A DNA stretch of 13,121 bases, taken from positions 1 to 13,121 of the forward strand of contig JAEYPE010000028.1 of the NCBI GenBank assembly GCA_023411035.1. The letters are read 5' to 3'. The stretch comes from Pseudomonadota bacterium (GTDB taxonomy: Bacteria > Pseudomonadota > Alphaproteobacteria > Azospirillales > Azospirillaceae). How positions within the stretch are numbered: the stretch's first letter is position 1; each line of letters opens with the position of its first letter. The notes beneath the pieces are model-generated. The model ran no database searches. It was not told the origin of the DNA and saw only the letters and a list, made by a program, of their open reading frames with translations. This document shows positions 1-6,564 of this stretch, piece by piece. The position numbers were made by a program, and so were the translations under genes.

Positions 1-1
1 G

Positions 2-781
2 GGCGAGCCGGTGCTGGCCCTGTCCGGCGTGACGGTCGGCTCCGGCCACGGGCGCCCGCTGCTGGACGCCGTGGACCTGACCGTGCGCCGCCGCCAGATC
101 GTCGGCATCGCGGGCGTATCGGGCAACGGGCAGACCGCGCTGGCCGAGCTGGTCAGTGGCCTGATCCACCCCGATTCCGGCACGGTGGAGCTGAAGGGCG
201 AGCCCGCCGGCAACGCCGATCCGGCGGAGATGGTCCGCCGCGGCGTCGCCCGCATCCCGGAAGACCGGCACGCCGCCGGTCTCGTCGGCGCCATGGCGGT
301 GTGGGAGAACCTGATCGCGGAGCGCTACCACGACCCCGCCTTCCAGCGCTTCGGCCTGATCCGCCGGAGCGCCGCCCGCGCCTACGCCGAGGAGGTGATC
401 GAGGCGTTCGACGTGCGCTGTCCAGGACCGGACGCCCGCACGCAGCTTCTGTCCGGCGGCAACATGCAGAAGCTGATCCTGGGCCGCACGCTGGCCCATG
501 GGCCGGACCTGATCCTGGCGAGCCAGCCGACCCGCGGCCTGGACGTCGGGGCGGTGTCCTACGTCCATGGGCGGCTGCTGGAGGCCCGCGCCGCCGGGGC
601 CGGGGTGCTGCTGATCTCCGAGGATCTGGACGAGATCCTGGCGCTGGCGGACGGCATCGCCGTCGCCTATCACGGGCGCCTCACCCCCGTTCTGCCGCAC
701 GGCCGCGTGTCGGTCCGCCAGCTCGGCCTGCTGATGGCCGGGCATTGGGAGATTTTGCCGGAGATTGTCGATGCGGCTTGA
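2..781 (+). CDS. ABC importer ATPase, C-terminal half (BMP/nucleoside family), 5' truncated
   Basis: This is the second nucleotide-binding domain of a tandem ATPase of the YufO/NupO (RbsA-like) type. The reading frame is open from the window edge, so the first domain and the start lie upstream. Counting from the first full codon, residues 38-45 (GVSGNGQT) are the Walker A site with Gln in place of the usual Lys. Residues 150-154 (LSGGN, followed by MQK) are the signature, and residues 169-181 are the Walker B region ending QPTRGLD, with Gln where catalytic Glu normally stands. These departures are usual for the C-terminal domain of this family, where the N-terminal domain keeps the canonical residues, so they do not suggest decay. 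It should sit on the cytoplasmic face and power the two permeases that follow. The end overlaps the next gene by 11 bases. The substrate is inferred as a nucleoside or base from the family and the deaminase in the operon. A substrate-binding lipoprotein is expected upstream. Confidence 0.9.
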   Translation, partial: GEPVLALSGVTVGSGHGRPLLDAVDLTVRRRQIVGIAGVSGNGQTALAELVSGLIHPDSGTVELKGEPAGNADPAEMVRRGVARIPEDRHAAGLVGAMAVWENLIAERYHDPAFQRFGLIRRSAARAYAEEVIEAFDVRCPGPDARTQLLSGGNMQKLILGRTLAHGPDLILASQPTRGLDVGAVSYVHGRLLEARAAGAGVLLISEDLDEILALADGIAVAYHGRLTPVLPHGRVSVRQLGLLMAGHWEILPEIVDAA

Positions 782-1820
782 ACCGCGAGAGCATACGCCC
801 CTGGCCGCCCGCCTGCTGGCGCCCGTGGCGGCGGTGGCGGCGGCGCTGGCGCTCTGCGCGCTGCTGGTCGCCTGGACCGGCGCGCCGGTGCTGCGCGCCT
901 ACGGCCTGCTGCTGGAGGGGGCCGCGGGCTCCCGCTTCGCCCTGACCGAGACGCTGACCCGCGCCACCCCGCTGATCCTCACCGGCCTCGCCGCCGCCGT
1001 GGCCTTCCGCGCCAAGCTGTGGAACATCGGGGCGGAGGGGCAGCTCTACATGGGCGCGCTGGCCGCCGTGGTGCTGGGCGGCGGCGTGCTGGACCTGCCC
1101 GCCTGGCTGCTGCTTCCCACGGTGATGATCGCCGGGGCCGCCGCCGGGGGCGCCACGCTGCTCGGCCCCGCCGTGCTGAAGGTGCGCTTCGGCGTGGACG
1201 AGGTGGTGACCACGCTGCTGCTGAACTTCATCGTCCTGCTGCTCGTCTCCTTGCTGCTGGAAGGCGCGCTGAAAGACCCCATGGGCATGGGCTGGCCGCA
1301 GTCCGCCCCGGTCGTCGAGGCGGCGGAGCTTCCCAAGCTGGTGGAGCGCACGCGGCTGCACACCGGCCTGCTGATCGCGCTGGGCCTGTCGGTCCTGCTC
1401 TGGCTGATCGACACCCGGACCATCTGGGGCTACGAGAACCGGGCGGTCGGCGCCAACCCGCGCGCCGCGGCCTTCGCCGGGATGCCGGTGACCCGCGTCA
1501 TGCTGCGCACCGCCGTGCTGTCCGGCGGGTTGGCCGGTCTGGCGGGCGTGGTGGAGGTCTGCGGGCTGAAGGGGTACCTGACGCTCGACCTGTCGCCGGG
1601 CTTCGGCTACAGCGGCATCGTCGTCGCCATGCTGGCGCAGTTGCACCCGGTGGGCGTGGTCGGCGCGGCGGTCTTCATCGCCGGAATCTTCGTGGGGGCC
1701 GACGCCATGAGCCGCGCCATGCCCGTGCCCAACTACATCGCCGACGTGCTCGTCGCCACCAGCCTGCTGTGCATGCTGGTCGCCGGGCTGCTGACGCGCT
1801 ACCGGCTGCGGCGGGGATGA
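771..1820 (+). CDS. ABC importer permease 1 (YufP/NupP-like)
   Basis: This is an integral inner-membrane permease of 349 residues of the BMP-family (nucleoside/purine) importers. It has a hydrophobic first segment at about residues 17-40, then many further membrane stretches rich in Ala, Leu, Val and Gly (roughly 65-80, 95-130, 145-165, 198-213, 245-265, 282-310 and 325-340). The family motif NIGAEG is at residues 85-90. The segment VRFGVDEVVTTLLLNF (138-153) is also typical of the family. I chose the ATG at 771; a TTG two codons upstream (765) is possible. The gene overlaps the ATPase by 11 bases, and its stop overlaps the next start as ATGA, which indicates one operon with translational coupling. 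It should form a heterodimeric channel with the next permease. The exact solute cannot be read from the sequence. Confidence 0.9.
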   Translation: MRLEPREHTPLAARLLAPVAAVAAALALCALLVAWTGAPVLRAYGLLLEGAAGSRFALTETLTRATPLILTGLAAAVAFRAKLWNIGAEGQLYMGALAAVVLGGGVLDLPAWLLLPTVMIAGAAAGGATLLGPAVLKVRFGVDEVVTTLLLNFIVLLLVSLLLEGALKDPMGMGWPQSAPVVEAAELPKLVERTRLHTGLLIALGLSVLLWLIDTRTIWGYENRAVGANPRAAAFAGMPVTRVMLRTAVLSGGLAGLAGVVEVCGLKGYLTLDLSPGFGYSGIVVAMLAQLHPVGVVGAAVFIAGIFVGADAMSRAMPVPNYIADVLVATSLLCMLVAGLLTRYRLRRG

Positions 1821-2749
1821 GCGCCATGGAGCTATTTCAAACGATCCTCGACATCCTGGTTTCCGCCGCCTTCTGGACGGCGGTGCTGCGCATCGCCACT
1901 CCCTACATCCTGGGCACGCTGGGCGAGCTTCTGTGCGAGCGGGCGGGCGTGCTGAACCTCGGCATCGAGGGCATCATGACGATGGGCGCCATGGCCGGCT
2001 GGATGGCCGTCTACCAGGGCGCCGACCTGTGGACCGGCGTGCTGGTGGCGGCGCTCTGCGGCGGGCTGATGGGGCTGCTGCACGCCACCCTGACGGTGCC
2101 GCTGGGCCTGTCGCAGCATGTGGCGGGCATCGGCGTGACGCTGCTGGGCACCAGCCTGTCCTACTTCGTCTACCGCCTCGTCCTGCCCCAAGCCAGCACC
2201 CCGCCGACCGTCGAGCCGTTCCAGCCGTTGGACCTGCCCGGCGCGCTGGCCCAGACGCCGATGACCTACATGGCGCTGATCCTCGTGGCCGTGGTCGCTT
2301 ATGTCCTCTACCGCACGCCGGTCGGGCTGGCGGTGCGCATGGTCGGCGAGAACCCGGCGGCGGCGGAGGCCCAGGGCCTGAGCGTCACCGCGGTCCGCGT
2401 CGGCGCGGTGGTGGCGGGAAGCGCGCTGATGGCGCTGGCCGGGGCCTTCCTCACCCTGTCGGCCTTCAACGCCTTCTTTTTCAACATGGTCAACGGGCGC
2501 GGCTGGATCTGCATCGCGCTGGTGGTCTTCGCCTCCTGGCGTCCGGGCAAGGCGCTGCTGGGGGCGGTGCTGTTCGCCGCCTTCGACGCCCTGCAACTGC
2601 GGCTTCAGCAGGTGGCCGGGGGCGCCCTGCCCTACCAGCTTTTCCTGATGATGCCCTATCTGCTGAGCATTCTGGCGCTGGTGCTGGTGGCGCGCCGCGC
2701 CTCCTACCCGCGGGCGCTGATGATCCCGTACCGCAAAGGAGAACGCTGA
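1817..2749 (+). CDS. ABC importer permease 2 (YufQ/NupQ-like)
   Basis: This is the second membrane permease of the importer, 310 residues. It shows NLGIEG at residues 47-52, the counterpart of NIGAEG in permease 1, and the segment GIGVTLLGTSLSYFVYR at 104-120. There are repeated hydrophobic spans (about 17-35, 53-65, 72-92, 102-122, 150-165, 195-215, 228-240, 246-258 and 276-291). The ATG at 1817 overlaps the preceding stop by four bases; an ATG at 1826 is an alternative start. A clear Shine-Dalgarno (AAAGGAGA, 2735-2742) near its end serves the following gene, whose ATG shares one base with this stop codon (TGATG). Importer and deaminase are therefore made together, so the imported compound is probably the deaminase substrate or its precursor. 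Confidence 0.9.
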   Translation: MSAMELFQTILDILVSAAFWTAVLRIATPYILGTLGELLCERAGVLNLGIEGIMTMGAMAGWMAVYQGADLWTGVLVAALCGGLMGLLHATLTVPLGLSQHVAGIGVTLLGTSLSYFVYRLVLPQASTPPTVEPFQPLDLPGALAQTPMTYMALILVAVVAYVLYRTPVGLAVRMVGENPAAAEAQGLSVTAVRVGAVVAGSALMALAGAFLTLSAFNAFFFNMVNGRGWICIALVVFASWRPGKALLGAVLFAAFDALQLRLQQVAGGALPYQLFLMMPYLLSILALVLVARRASYPRALMIPYRKGER

Positions 2750-4038
2750 TGTTCGATCTGATCCTGCGCCGCGCCACGCTGCCCGATGGCCGCACCAGCA
2801 TGGACATCGGCGTCCGCGACGGCCGCATCGCCGCGGTGGAGAAGGACCTGCCCGGCCCCGCCGGGGAGGAGATCGACGCCACGGGCCGGCTGGTGACGCC
2901 GCCCTTCGTCGATTCGCATTTCCACATGGATTCGACCCTCAGCTACGGCATTCCGCGAGTCAACCGCTCCGGTACGCTGCTGGAGGGCATCGCGCTCTGG
3001 GGCGAGCTGAAGCCGCAGCTTGTCCAGGACGCCATCGTGGAACGGGCGCTGGCCTATTGCGACTGGGCGGTGGCACGCGGCCTGCTGGCGATCCGCAGCC
3101 ATGTGGACGTCTGCGACCCGCGCCTGCTGGCCGTGGAATCGCTGCTGGAGGTCAAGCGGCGCGTCGCCCCCTACCTCGACCTGCAACTGGTCGCCTTCCC
3201 GCAGGACGGCGTTCTGCGCTCCCCCGGCGCGGTGGACCTGCTGAAGCGCGCTCTGGATATGGGCGTGGACGTGGTGGGCGGCATCCCGCATTTCGAGCGG
3301 ACGATGGCCGACGGTGCCGCCTCCGTGAAGCTGCTGTGCGAGATCGCGGCGGAGCGCGGGCTGCTGGTGGACATGCATTGCGACGAGTCGGACGACCCGC
3401 TGTCCCGCCATGTCGAGACGCTGGCCTACGAGACGCAGCGGCTGGGAATGCAGGGCCGGGTGACCGGCTCGCACCTCACCTCCATGCATTCCATGGACAA
3501 CTACTACGTCTCCAAGCTGATCCCGCTGATGGTCGAGGCCAATCTCGGCGTCATCGCCAACCCGCTGATCAACATCACGCTCCAGGGCCGCCACGACACC
3601 TATCCCAAGCGCCGCGGCATGACCCGCGTGCCGGAACTGATGGGCGCCGGGCTTACGGTGGCGCTGGGCCACGACTGCGTGATGGACCCCTGGTACCCGC
3701 TCGGCTCCGCCGACATGCTGGAGGTCGCGCATATGGGCCTGCATGTCGGGCAGATGACCGGCTATGACGGGATGCTGGCCTGCTTCCGCGCGGTGACGGA
3801 GGCCCCGGCCAAACTGCTGCACCTCGACGGCTATGGGCTGGAGGTGGGCTGCCACGCCGATCTGGTGGTGCTTCAGGCCGCCGACCCGGTGGAGGCCATC
3901 CGCACCCGCGCAACCCGCCTGTTCGTCCTGCGCCGCGGCGCCGTGGTCAGCCGCTGCGCCCCGGTGGAGGCGCGGCTCTCTCTGCCGGGCCGTCCGGAGT
4001 CGGTGTCCTTCACCCTGCCGACCGACCGGGCAAAGTGA
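2749..4038 (+). CDS. codA: CodA-type pyrimidine deaminase (cytosine or 5-methylcytosine deaminase)
   Basis: This is a cytosolic metal-dependent amidohydrolase of 429 residues, collinear with E. coli CodA with a constant offset of four residues through the active site. The metal and catalytic residues are visible: His57 and His59 (HFH, CodA 61/63), His210 and Glu213 (HCDE, CodA 214/217), His242 (SHLTSMHS, CodA 246) and Asp309 (GHD, CodA 313). Gln152 matches CodA Gln156. The segment DPWYPLGSADMLEVAHMGLH (313-332) is strongly CodA-like. The key difference is Cys310 in place of CodA Asp314, the residue that restricts CodA to unsubstituted cytosine. Bacterial homologues lacking this Asp have been reported to deaminate 5-methylcytosine to thymine. 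The reaction is hydrolytic removal of the 4-amino group with release of ammonia. The gene is the last in the importer operon and a terminator follows 40 bases later. Membership of the CodA family is secure; the preferred substrate is inferred. Confidence 0.88.
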   Translation: MFDLILRRATLPDGRTSMDIGVRDGRIAAVEKDLPGPAGEEIDATGRLVTPPFVDSHFHMDSTLSYGIPRVNRSGTLLEGIALWGELKPQLVQDAIVERALAYCDWAVARGLLAIRSHVDVCDPRLLAVESLLEVKRRVAPYLDLQLVAFPQDGVLRSPGAVDLLKRALDMGVDVVGGIPHFERTMADGAASVKLLCEIAAERGLLVDMHCDESDDPLSRHVETLAYETQRLGMQGRVTGSHLTSMHSMDNYYVSKLIPLMVEANLGVIANPLINITLQGRHDTYPKRRGMTRVPELMGAGLTVALGHDCVMDPWYPLGSADMLEVAHMGLHVGQMTGYDGMLACFRAVTEAPAKLLHLDGYGLEVGCHADLVVLQAADPVEAIRTRATRLFVLRRGAVVSRCAPVEARLSLPGRPESVSFTLPTDRAK

Positions 4039-4078
4039 TATCCCCTCCAGGGAGAGGGATGGAAAGCCCTCTTCGATC

Positions 4079-4110
4079 GCCCCCCTCCCTTCGCGGGTGG
4101 GGGGCTTTTT
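4079..4110 (+). terminator. Intrinsic terminator of the importer-deaminase operon
   Basis: A GC-rich hairpin pairs 4079-4089 with 4095-4105. It has one internal T-T mismatch (4086/4098) and a five-base loop (TTCGC), and it is followed by TTTTT (4106-4110). It lies 40 bases after the deaminase stop and closes the operon. Confidence 0.85.
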
Positions 4111-4197
4111 CATGTCCTTTTCCAGCCTCCGCCCGTTCCCCGGCCCTTGCCGTGAAAGGTCCGCGACGCGACTAGTTCGTCAAACGCACAAAAGAGC

Positions 4198-4225
4198 TTG
4201 CCAGGCATTTCGCATCTGGTATACG
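4198..4225 (+). promoter_or_regulatory. Candidate promoter for the PAS-frc unit
   Basis: TTGCCA (4198-4203) and TATACG (4220-4225) are separated by 16 bases and resemble a housekeeping promoter. This AT-richer spot is in the 234-base gap after the terminator and before the PAS gene. GGTAT occurs twice in direct repeat (4218-4222 and 4225-4229), overlapping the -10 region, and could be a regulator site. The match is modest and there is no transcript evidence. Confidence 0.35.
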
Positions 4226-4279
4226 GTATCTCACATCCCATTGCGCTTCGAAACCGAGGTGCAAATCCGAAGGCGCGGA

Positions 4280-4300
4280 CGTGTTTTTCAAGAAAACGCG
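4280..4300 (+). other. Hairpin in the leader of the PAS gene
   Basis: CGTGTTTT (4280-4287) can pair with AAAACGCG (4293-4300) over eight base pairs including one G-U, with loop TCAAG. It lies 44 bases before the PAS start. It has no U-tract in the + direction, so it is not a normal terminator. A role in mRNA stability or translation is only a possibility. The rest of 4111-4344 shows nothing else I can assign. Confidence 0.3.
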
Positions 4301-4344
4301 GAAGTGCCGGAAGGTCCGGGTCCGGTGTCGGAGCGAGTGCTTCC

Positions 4345-4773
4345 ATGAACGCAACAGTCGATTTCGCACAGCTCGTAATGGCCGCCGGGGACGCGATCAT
4401 CGTGTCCGACGCGGGGGGCGCCATTACTTTGTGGAATCCGGCAGCCGAGCGGATGTTCGGCTTCTCGGAAAGCGAAGCGATGGGCCAGTCGCTCGACATC
4501 ATCATCCCGGAGCGCCAACGCCAACGCCACTGGGATGGCTACGCCAAAACCATGCGCACCGGCCAGACGCGCTATGGCAGCGACGTGCTGCGCGTCCCGG
4601 CCCTGCACAAGGACGGGCACAGCCTGTCCATCGCATTCACGGTCGCCCTGCTGACGTCTCCGGACGGCACGGTGACCGGGATCGTCGCCATCATCCGCGA
4701 CGAGACCAGCCGCTGGGCCGAGGAGCGCAAGCTCCGCCGCCGCCTGTCGGAGCTGGAATCTGCAAACCAGTAA
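4345..4773 (+). CDS. Stand-alone PAS-domain protein
   Basis: This is a 142-residue soluble protein made almost entirely of one PAS fold (about residues 6-125) with a charged helical tail (126-142). The PAS signature includes ITLWNPAAERMFGFSESEAMGQ (split here as ITLWNPAAERM, FGFSESEAMGQ; residues 27-48), DIIIPERQRQRHWDGY (51-66) and the closing strand GIVAIIRDETSR. There is no kinase, cyclase, DNA-binding or membrane segment, so it probably senses a ligand or redox cofactor and acts through a partner. His62, within RHWDGY, falls in the helix where FixL carries its haem-binding His. That alignment was made by eye and haem binding is not shown. I chose the ATG at 4345, with GAGCGAG (4331-4337) as a plausible ribosome site; the frame is open further upstream, but that part does not look like protein. 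frc begins 76 bases downstream on the same strand with no terminator between, so the two are probably co-transcribed. Confidence 0.8.
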   Translation: MNATVDFAQLVMAAGDAIIVSDAGGAITLWNPAAERMFGFSESEAMGQSLDIIIPERQRQRHWDGYAKTMRTGQTRYGSDVLRVPALHKDGHSLSIAFTVALLTSPDGTVTGIVAIIRDETSRWAEERKLRRRLSELESANQ

Positions 4774-4849
4774 CCCATCCCGCCAGTTTGTCCGTGTTGT
4801 CGAATGCTCAACAACGGCATCGCAATAAGTGAGAGGGAGTAAACGAGCC

Positions 4850-6100
4850 ATGAGCAAGCCGCTCGAAGGGATCAAAATCATCGACTTCACCCACGTCCAG
4901 GCCGGCCCGGCCTGCACGCAGCTCCTCGCCTGGTACGGCGCGGACGTCATCAAGGTGGAGCGGCCGGGCTCCGGCGACGTCACCCGCAACCAGCTCCGCG
5001 ACATTCCCGAAGCGGACGCGCTCTACTTCACGATGCTGAACAGCAACAAGCGCTCGCTGACCCTGGACACCAAGACCCAGGCGGGCAAGGAAGTCCTCGA
5101 GAAGCTGATCAAGGAATCCGACGTTCTGGTCGAGAACTTCGCGCCGGGCGCTCTCGACCGCATGGGCTTCAGCTGGGAGCGCATCAACCAGCTGAACCCG
5201 GGCATGATCGTCGCCTCGGTGAAGGGCTTCAGCGACGGCCACCATTACGAGGACCTGAAAGTCTACGAGAACGTCGCCCAGTGCGCGGGCGGTGCGGCCT
5301 CCACCACCGGCTTCTGGGACGGCCCGCCGACCGTCAGCGCCGCCGCTCTCGGTGACAGCAACACCGGCATGCACCTCGCCATCGGCATCCTGACCGCCCT
5401 GATGGGCCGCTCCAAGACCGGCAAGGGCCAGAAGGTCGCCGTGTCGATGCAGGACGCCGTCATCAACCTGTGCCGCGTCAAGCTGCGCGACCAGCAGCGC
5501 CTCGACCGCGTCGGTTACCTGGAAGAGTACCCGCAGTACCCGCACGGCGAGTTCTCCGACGTGGTTCCGCGCGGCGGCAATGCCGGCGGCGGCGGTCAGC
5601 CGGGCTGGGTGCTGAAGTGCAAGGGCTGGGAGACCGACCCGAACGCCTACATCTACTTCACCATCCAGGGCCACGCCTGGGCGCCGATCTGCAAGGCGCT
5701 GGGCAAGCCCGAGTGGATCGACGACCCGGCCTACAACACCGCCGAGGCGCGCCAGGACAAGATCTTCGACATCTTCGCCTTCATCGAAGGCTGGCTGGCC
5801 GACAAGACGAAGTACGAGGCGGTCGACATCCTGCGCAAGTTCGACATCCCCTGCGCGCCGGTGCTGACCATGAAGGAGATCGCCGAGTGCCCGTCGCTCC
5901 GCAAGAGCGGCACGATCGTCGAGGTCGATCACAAGGCGCGCGGCAAGTACCTGACCGTCGGCAGCCCGATCAAGTTCTCCGACATGACCGTCGAGGTCAC
6001 CGGGTCGCCGCTGCTCGGCGAGCACTCCGACGAGATCCTGGCCAGCCTCGGCTACAGCAAGGAGCAGATCGCCGAGATGCACGCCAACAAGGTCGTGTAA
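4850..6100 (+). CDS. frc: Formyl-CoA:oxalate CoA-transferase
   Basis: This class III CoA-transferase moves CoA from formyl-CoA to oxalate, giving oxalyl-CoA and free formate. It is a cytosolic enzyme that in the family forms an interlocked dimer. At 416 residues it matches the length of E. coli YfdW and is close to Oxalobacter Frc. Key features are the N-terminal nucleotide-fold start (KIIDFTHVQAGPACTQ, 9-24), the catalytic aspartate Asp169 in AALGDSNTG (same number as in Oxalobacter Frc), the conserved QDAVINLCRVKLRDQQR (201-217), and the mobile glycine loop GGGGQ at 246-250 followed by PGW. I chose the ATG at 4850 because GAGAGGGAG (4831-4839) is a good ribosome site and MSKPLEG is the usual family start; a GTG at 4829 would put that site inside the gene. 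Its partner oxc lies about 7 kb away on the opposite strand, beyond the formate dehydrogenase genes that would consume the released formate. Confidence 0.95.
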   Translation: MSKPLEGIKIIDFTHVQAGPACTQLLAWYGADVIKVERPGSGDVTRNQLRDIPEADALYFTMLNSNKRSLTLDTKTQAGKEVLEKLIKESDVLVENFAPGALDRMGFSWERINQLNPGMIVASVKGFSDGHHYEDLKVYENVAQCAGGAASTTGFWDGPPTVSAAALGDSNTGMHLAIGILTALMGRSKTGKGQKVAVSMQDAVINLCRVKLRDQQRLDRVGYLEEYPQYPHGEFSDVVPRGGNAGGGGQPGWVLKCKGWETDPNAYIYFTIQGHAWAPICKALGKPEWIDDPAYNTAEARQDKIFDIFAFIEGWLADKTKYEAVDILRKFDIPCAPVLTMKEIAECPSLRKSGTIVEVDHKARGKYLTVGSPIKFSDMTVEVTGSPLLGEHSDEILASLGYSKEQIAEMHANKVV

Positions 6101-6137
6101 CCGGGTTTTCCGACAGTCTGACGGCATACCTTGCGAA

Positions 6138-6170
6138 GACGGCGCTCCCAAAAGGGGCGCCGTCCTTTTT
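6138..6170 (+). terminator. Intrinsic terminator after frc
   Basis: The hairpin pairs 6138-6149 with 6154-6164 over 11 base pairs with one bulged T (6146) and loop AAAA. It is followed by C and TTTTT (6166-6170). It starts 38 bases after the frc stop and also separates frc from the converging small gene. Confidence 0.88.
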
Positions 6171-6206
6171 GTGCGCGCCCGGTACTCCCGCCGAACCTTA
6201 CAAGCG

Positions 6207-6467
6207 CTACCGCAGCCACTCCTTCACGTCGCGGATGCGCTGGTTGCCTTCCGGCGTGCGGGCGTAGGCCTTGCCGTATTGGGTCTCGTACTCCCGCACA
6301 TAGCCCTGGCGCAGCAGACCGTCCAGCACCGGGCGCACGACCGCCGGCTTCAGGTTGGCGGCCTTGGTGATCGACAGAAACGAGGCGGGCAGAGCCGTCA
6401 CCTCCGGCCCCGGCGTGGCGCGCAGGGTGTTGAGCGAAGTCCAATCGACGGAGGTTGGTGAAATCAT
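6207..6467 (-). CDS. Small winged-helix-like protein under a soxbox promoter
   Basis: I do not recognise a named family for this 86-residue protein. Residues 26-76 read like a compact winged helix: a helix (about 29-38), a second helix that could be the recognition helix (about 40-55, PAVVRPVLDGLLRQGYV), then a wing-like hairpin (58-70) and a final helix (72-84). It has no cysteines, membrane segment or signal peptide. The start is well supported: ATG at 6467 preceded by GAGGGGAG with suitable spacing. The gene is divergent from soxR, and a soxbox-bearing promoter about 40-70 bases upstream points at it. The layout resembles enteric soxR-soxS, where the divergent partner is also a small DNA-binding protein, though SoxS is AraC-type and unrelated. 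A transcription-factor role is inferred; it could also be an antitoxin-like or protein-binding winged helix. Confidence 0.75.
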   Translation of the reverse strand: MISPTSVDWTSLNTLRATPGPEVTALPASFLSITKAANLKPAVVRPVLDGLLRQGYVREYETQYGKAYARTPEGNQRIRDVKEWLR

Positions 6468-6492
6468 GGGCTCCCCTCGATGCCGCGCGCTG

Positions 6493-6521
6493 TTGACTCT
6501 CTCAGTCTACGACCTCAACTT
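6493..6521 (+). promoter_or_regulatory. Possible soxR promoter overlapping the soxbox
   Basis: TTGACT (6493-6498) is a good -35 element for rightward transcription. With spacers of 16-17 bases, the only -10 candidates (TCAACT at 6515-6520, CAACTT at 6516-6521) are weak and lie inside the soxbox. If used, SoxR would sit on its own promoter and repress it, as in enteric bacteria. Only the -35 half is convincing. Confidence 0.3.
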
Positions 6522-6534
6522 CACTTGAGGTCAA
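6504..6534 (-). promoter_or_regulatory. SoxR-type promoter with soxbox, reading leftward
   Basis: On the minus strand TTGACC (6534-6529) and TAGACT (6509-6504) are separated by 19 bases, the overlong spacer typical of promoters activated by MerR-family proteins. An imperfect palindrome fills the spacer at 6511-6532. Its eight-base arms (GACCTCAA and TTGAGGTC) match the known soxbox arms CCTCAA/TTGAGG. In the opposite direction the equivalent -35 and -10 positions are poor. Activated SoxR should therefore drive the small gene at 6207-6467, with a leader of about 30 bases. Confidence 0.82.
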
Positions 6535-6564
6535 GAGGTTTCGAACCCCAAGGAGAGACCCGCG

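Noticed and set aside
2..781. ATPase decay, because Walker A Lys and the catalytic Glu are missing
   Set aside because: These substitutions are normal in the C-terminal domain of RbsA/YufO-type tandem ATPases.
2704..4113. A 469-codon minus-strand frame opposite the deaminase
   Set aside because: It is His/Gln/Gly-rich, has no domain and runs through the operon terminator; it is a shadow of the deaminase gene.
4198..4344. Extended N-terminus for the PAS protein
   Set aside because: The extra 49 residues look like translated non-coding sequence and include the promoter-like region and hairpin; the ATG at 4345 starts just before the PAS fold.
4829..4849. GTG start for frc seven codons upstream
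   Set aside because: It would place the good ribosome site GAGAGGGAG inside the gene, and family members start at MSKPLEG-like sequence.
6052..6444. A 130-codon minus-strand frame overlapping the small winged-helix gene
   Set aside because: It runs into frc, crosses the frc terminator and lacks a good start; the 86-residue frame has the ribosome site and a sensible fold.
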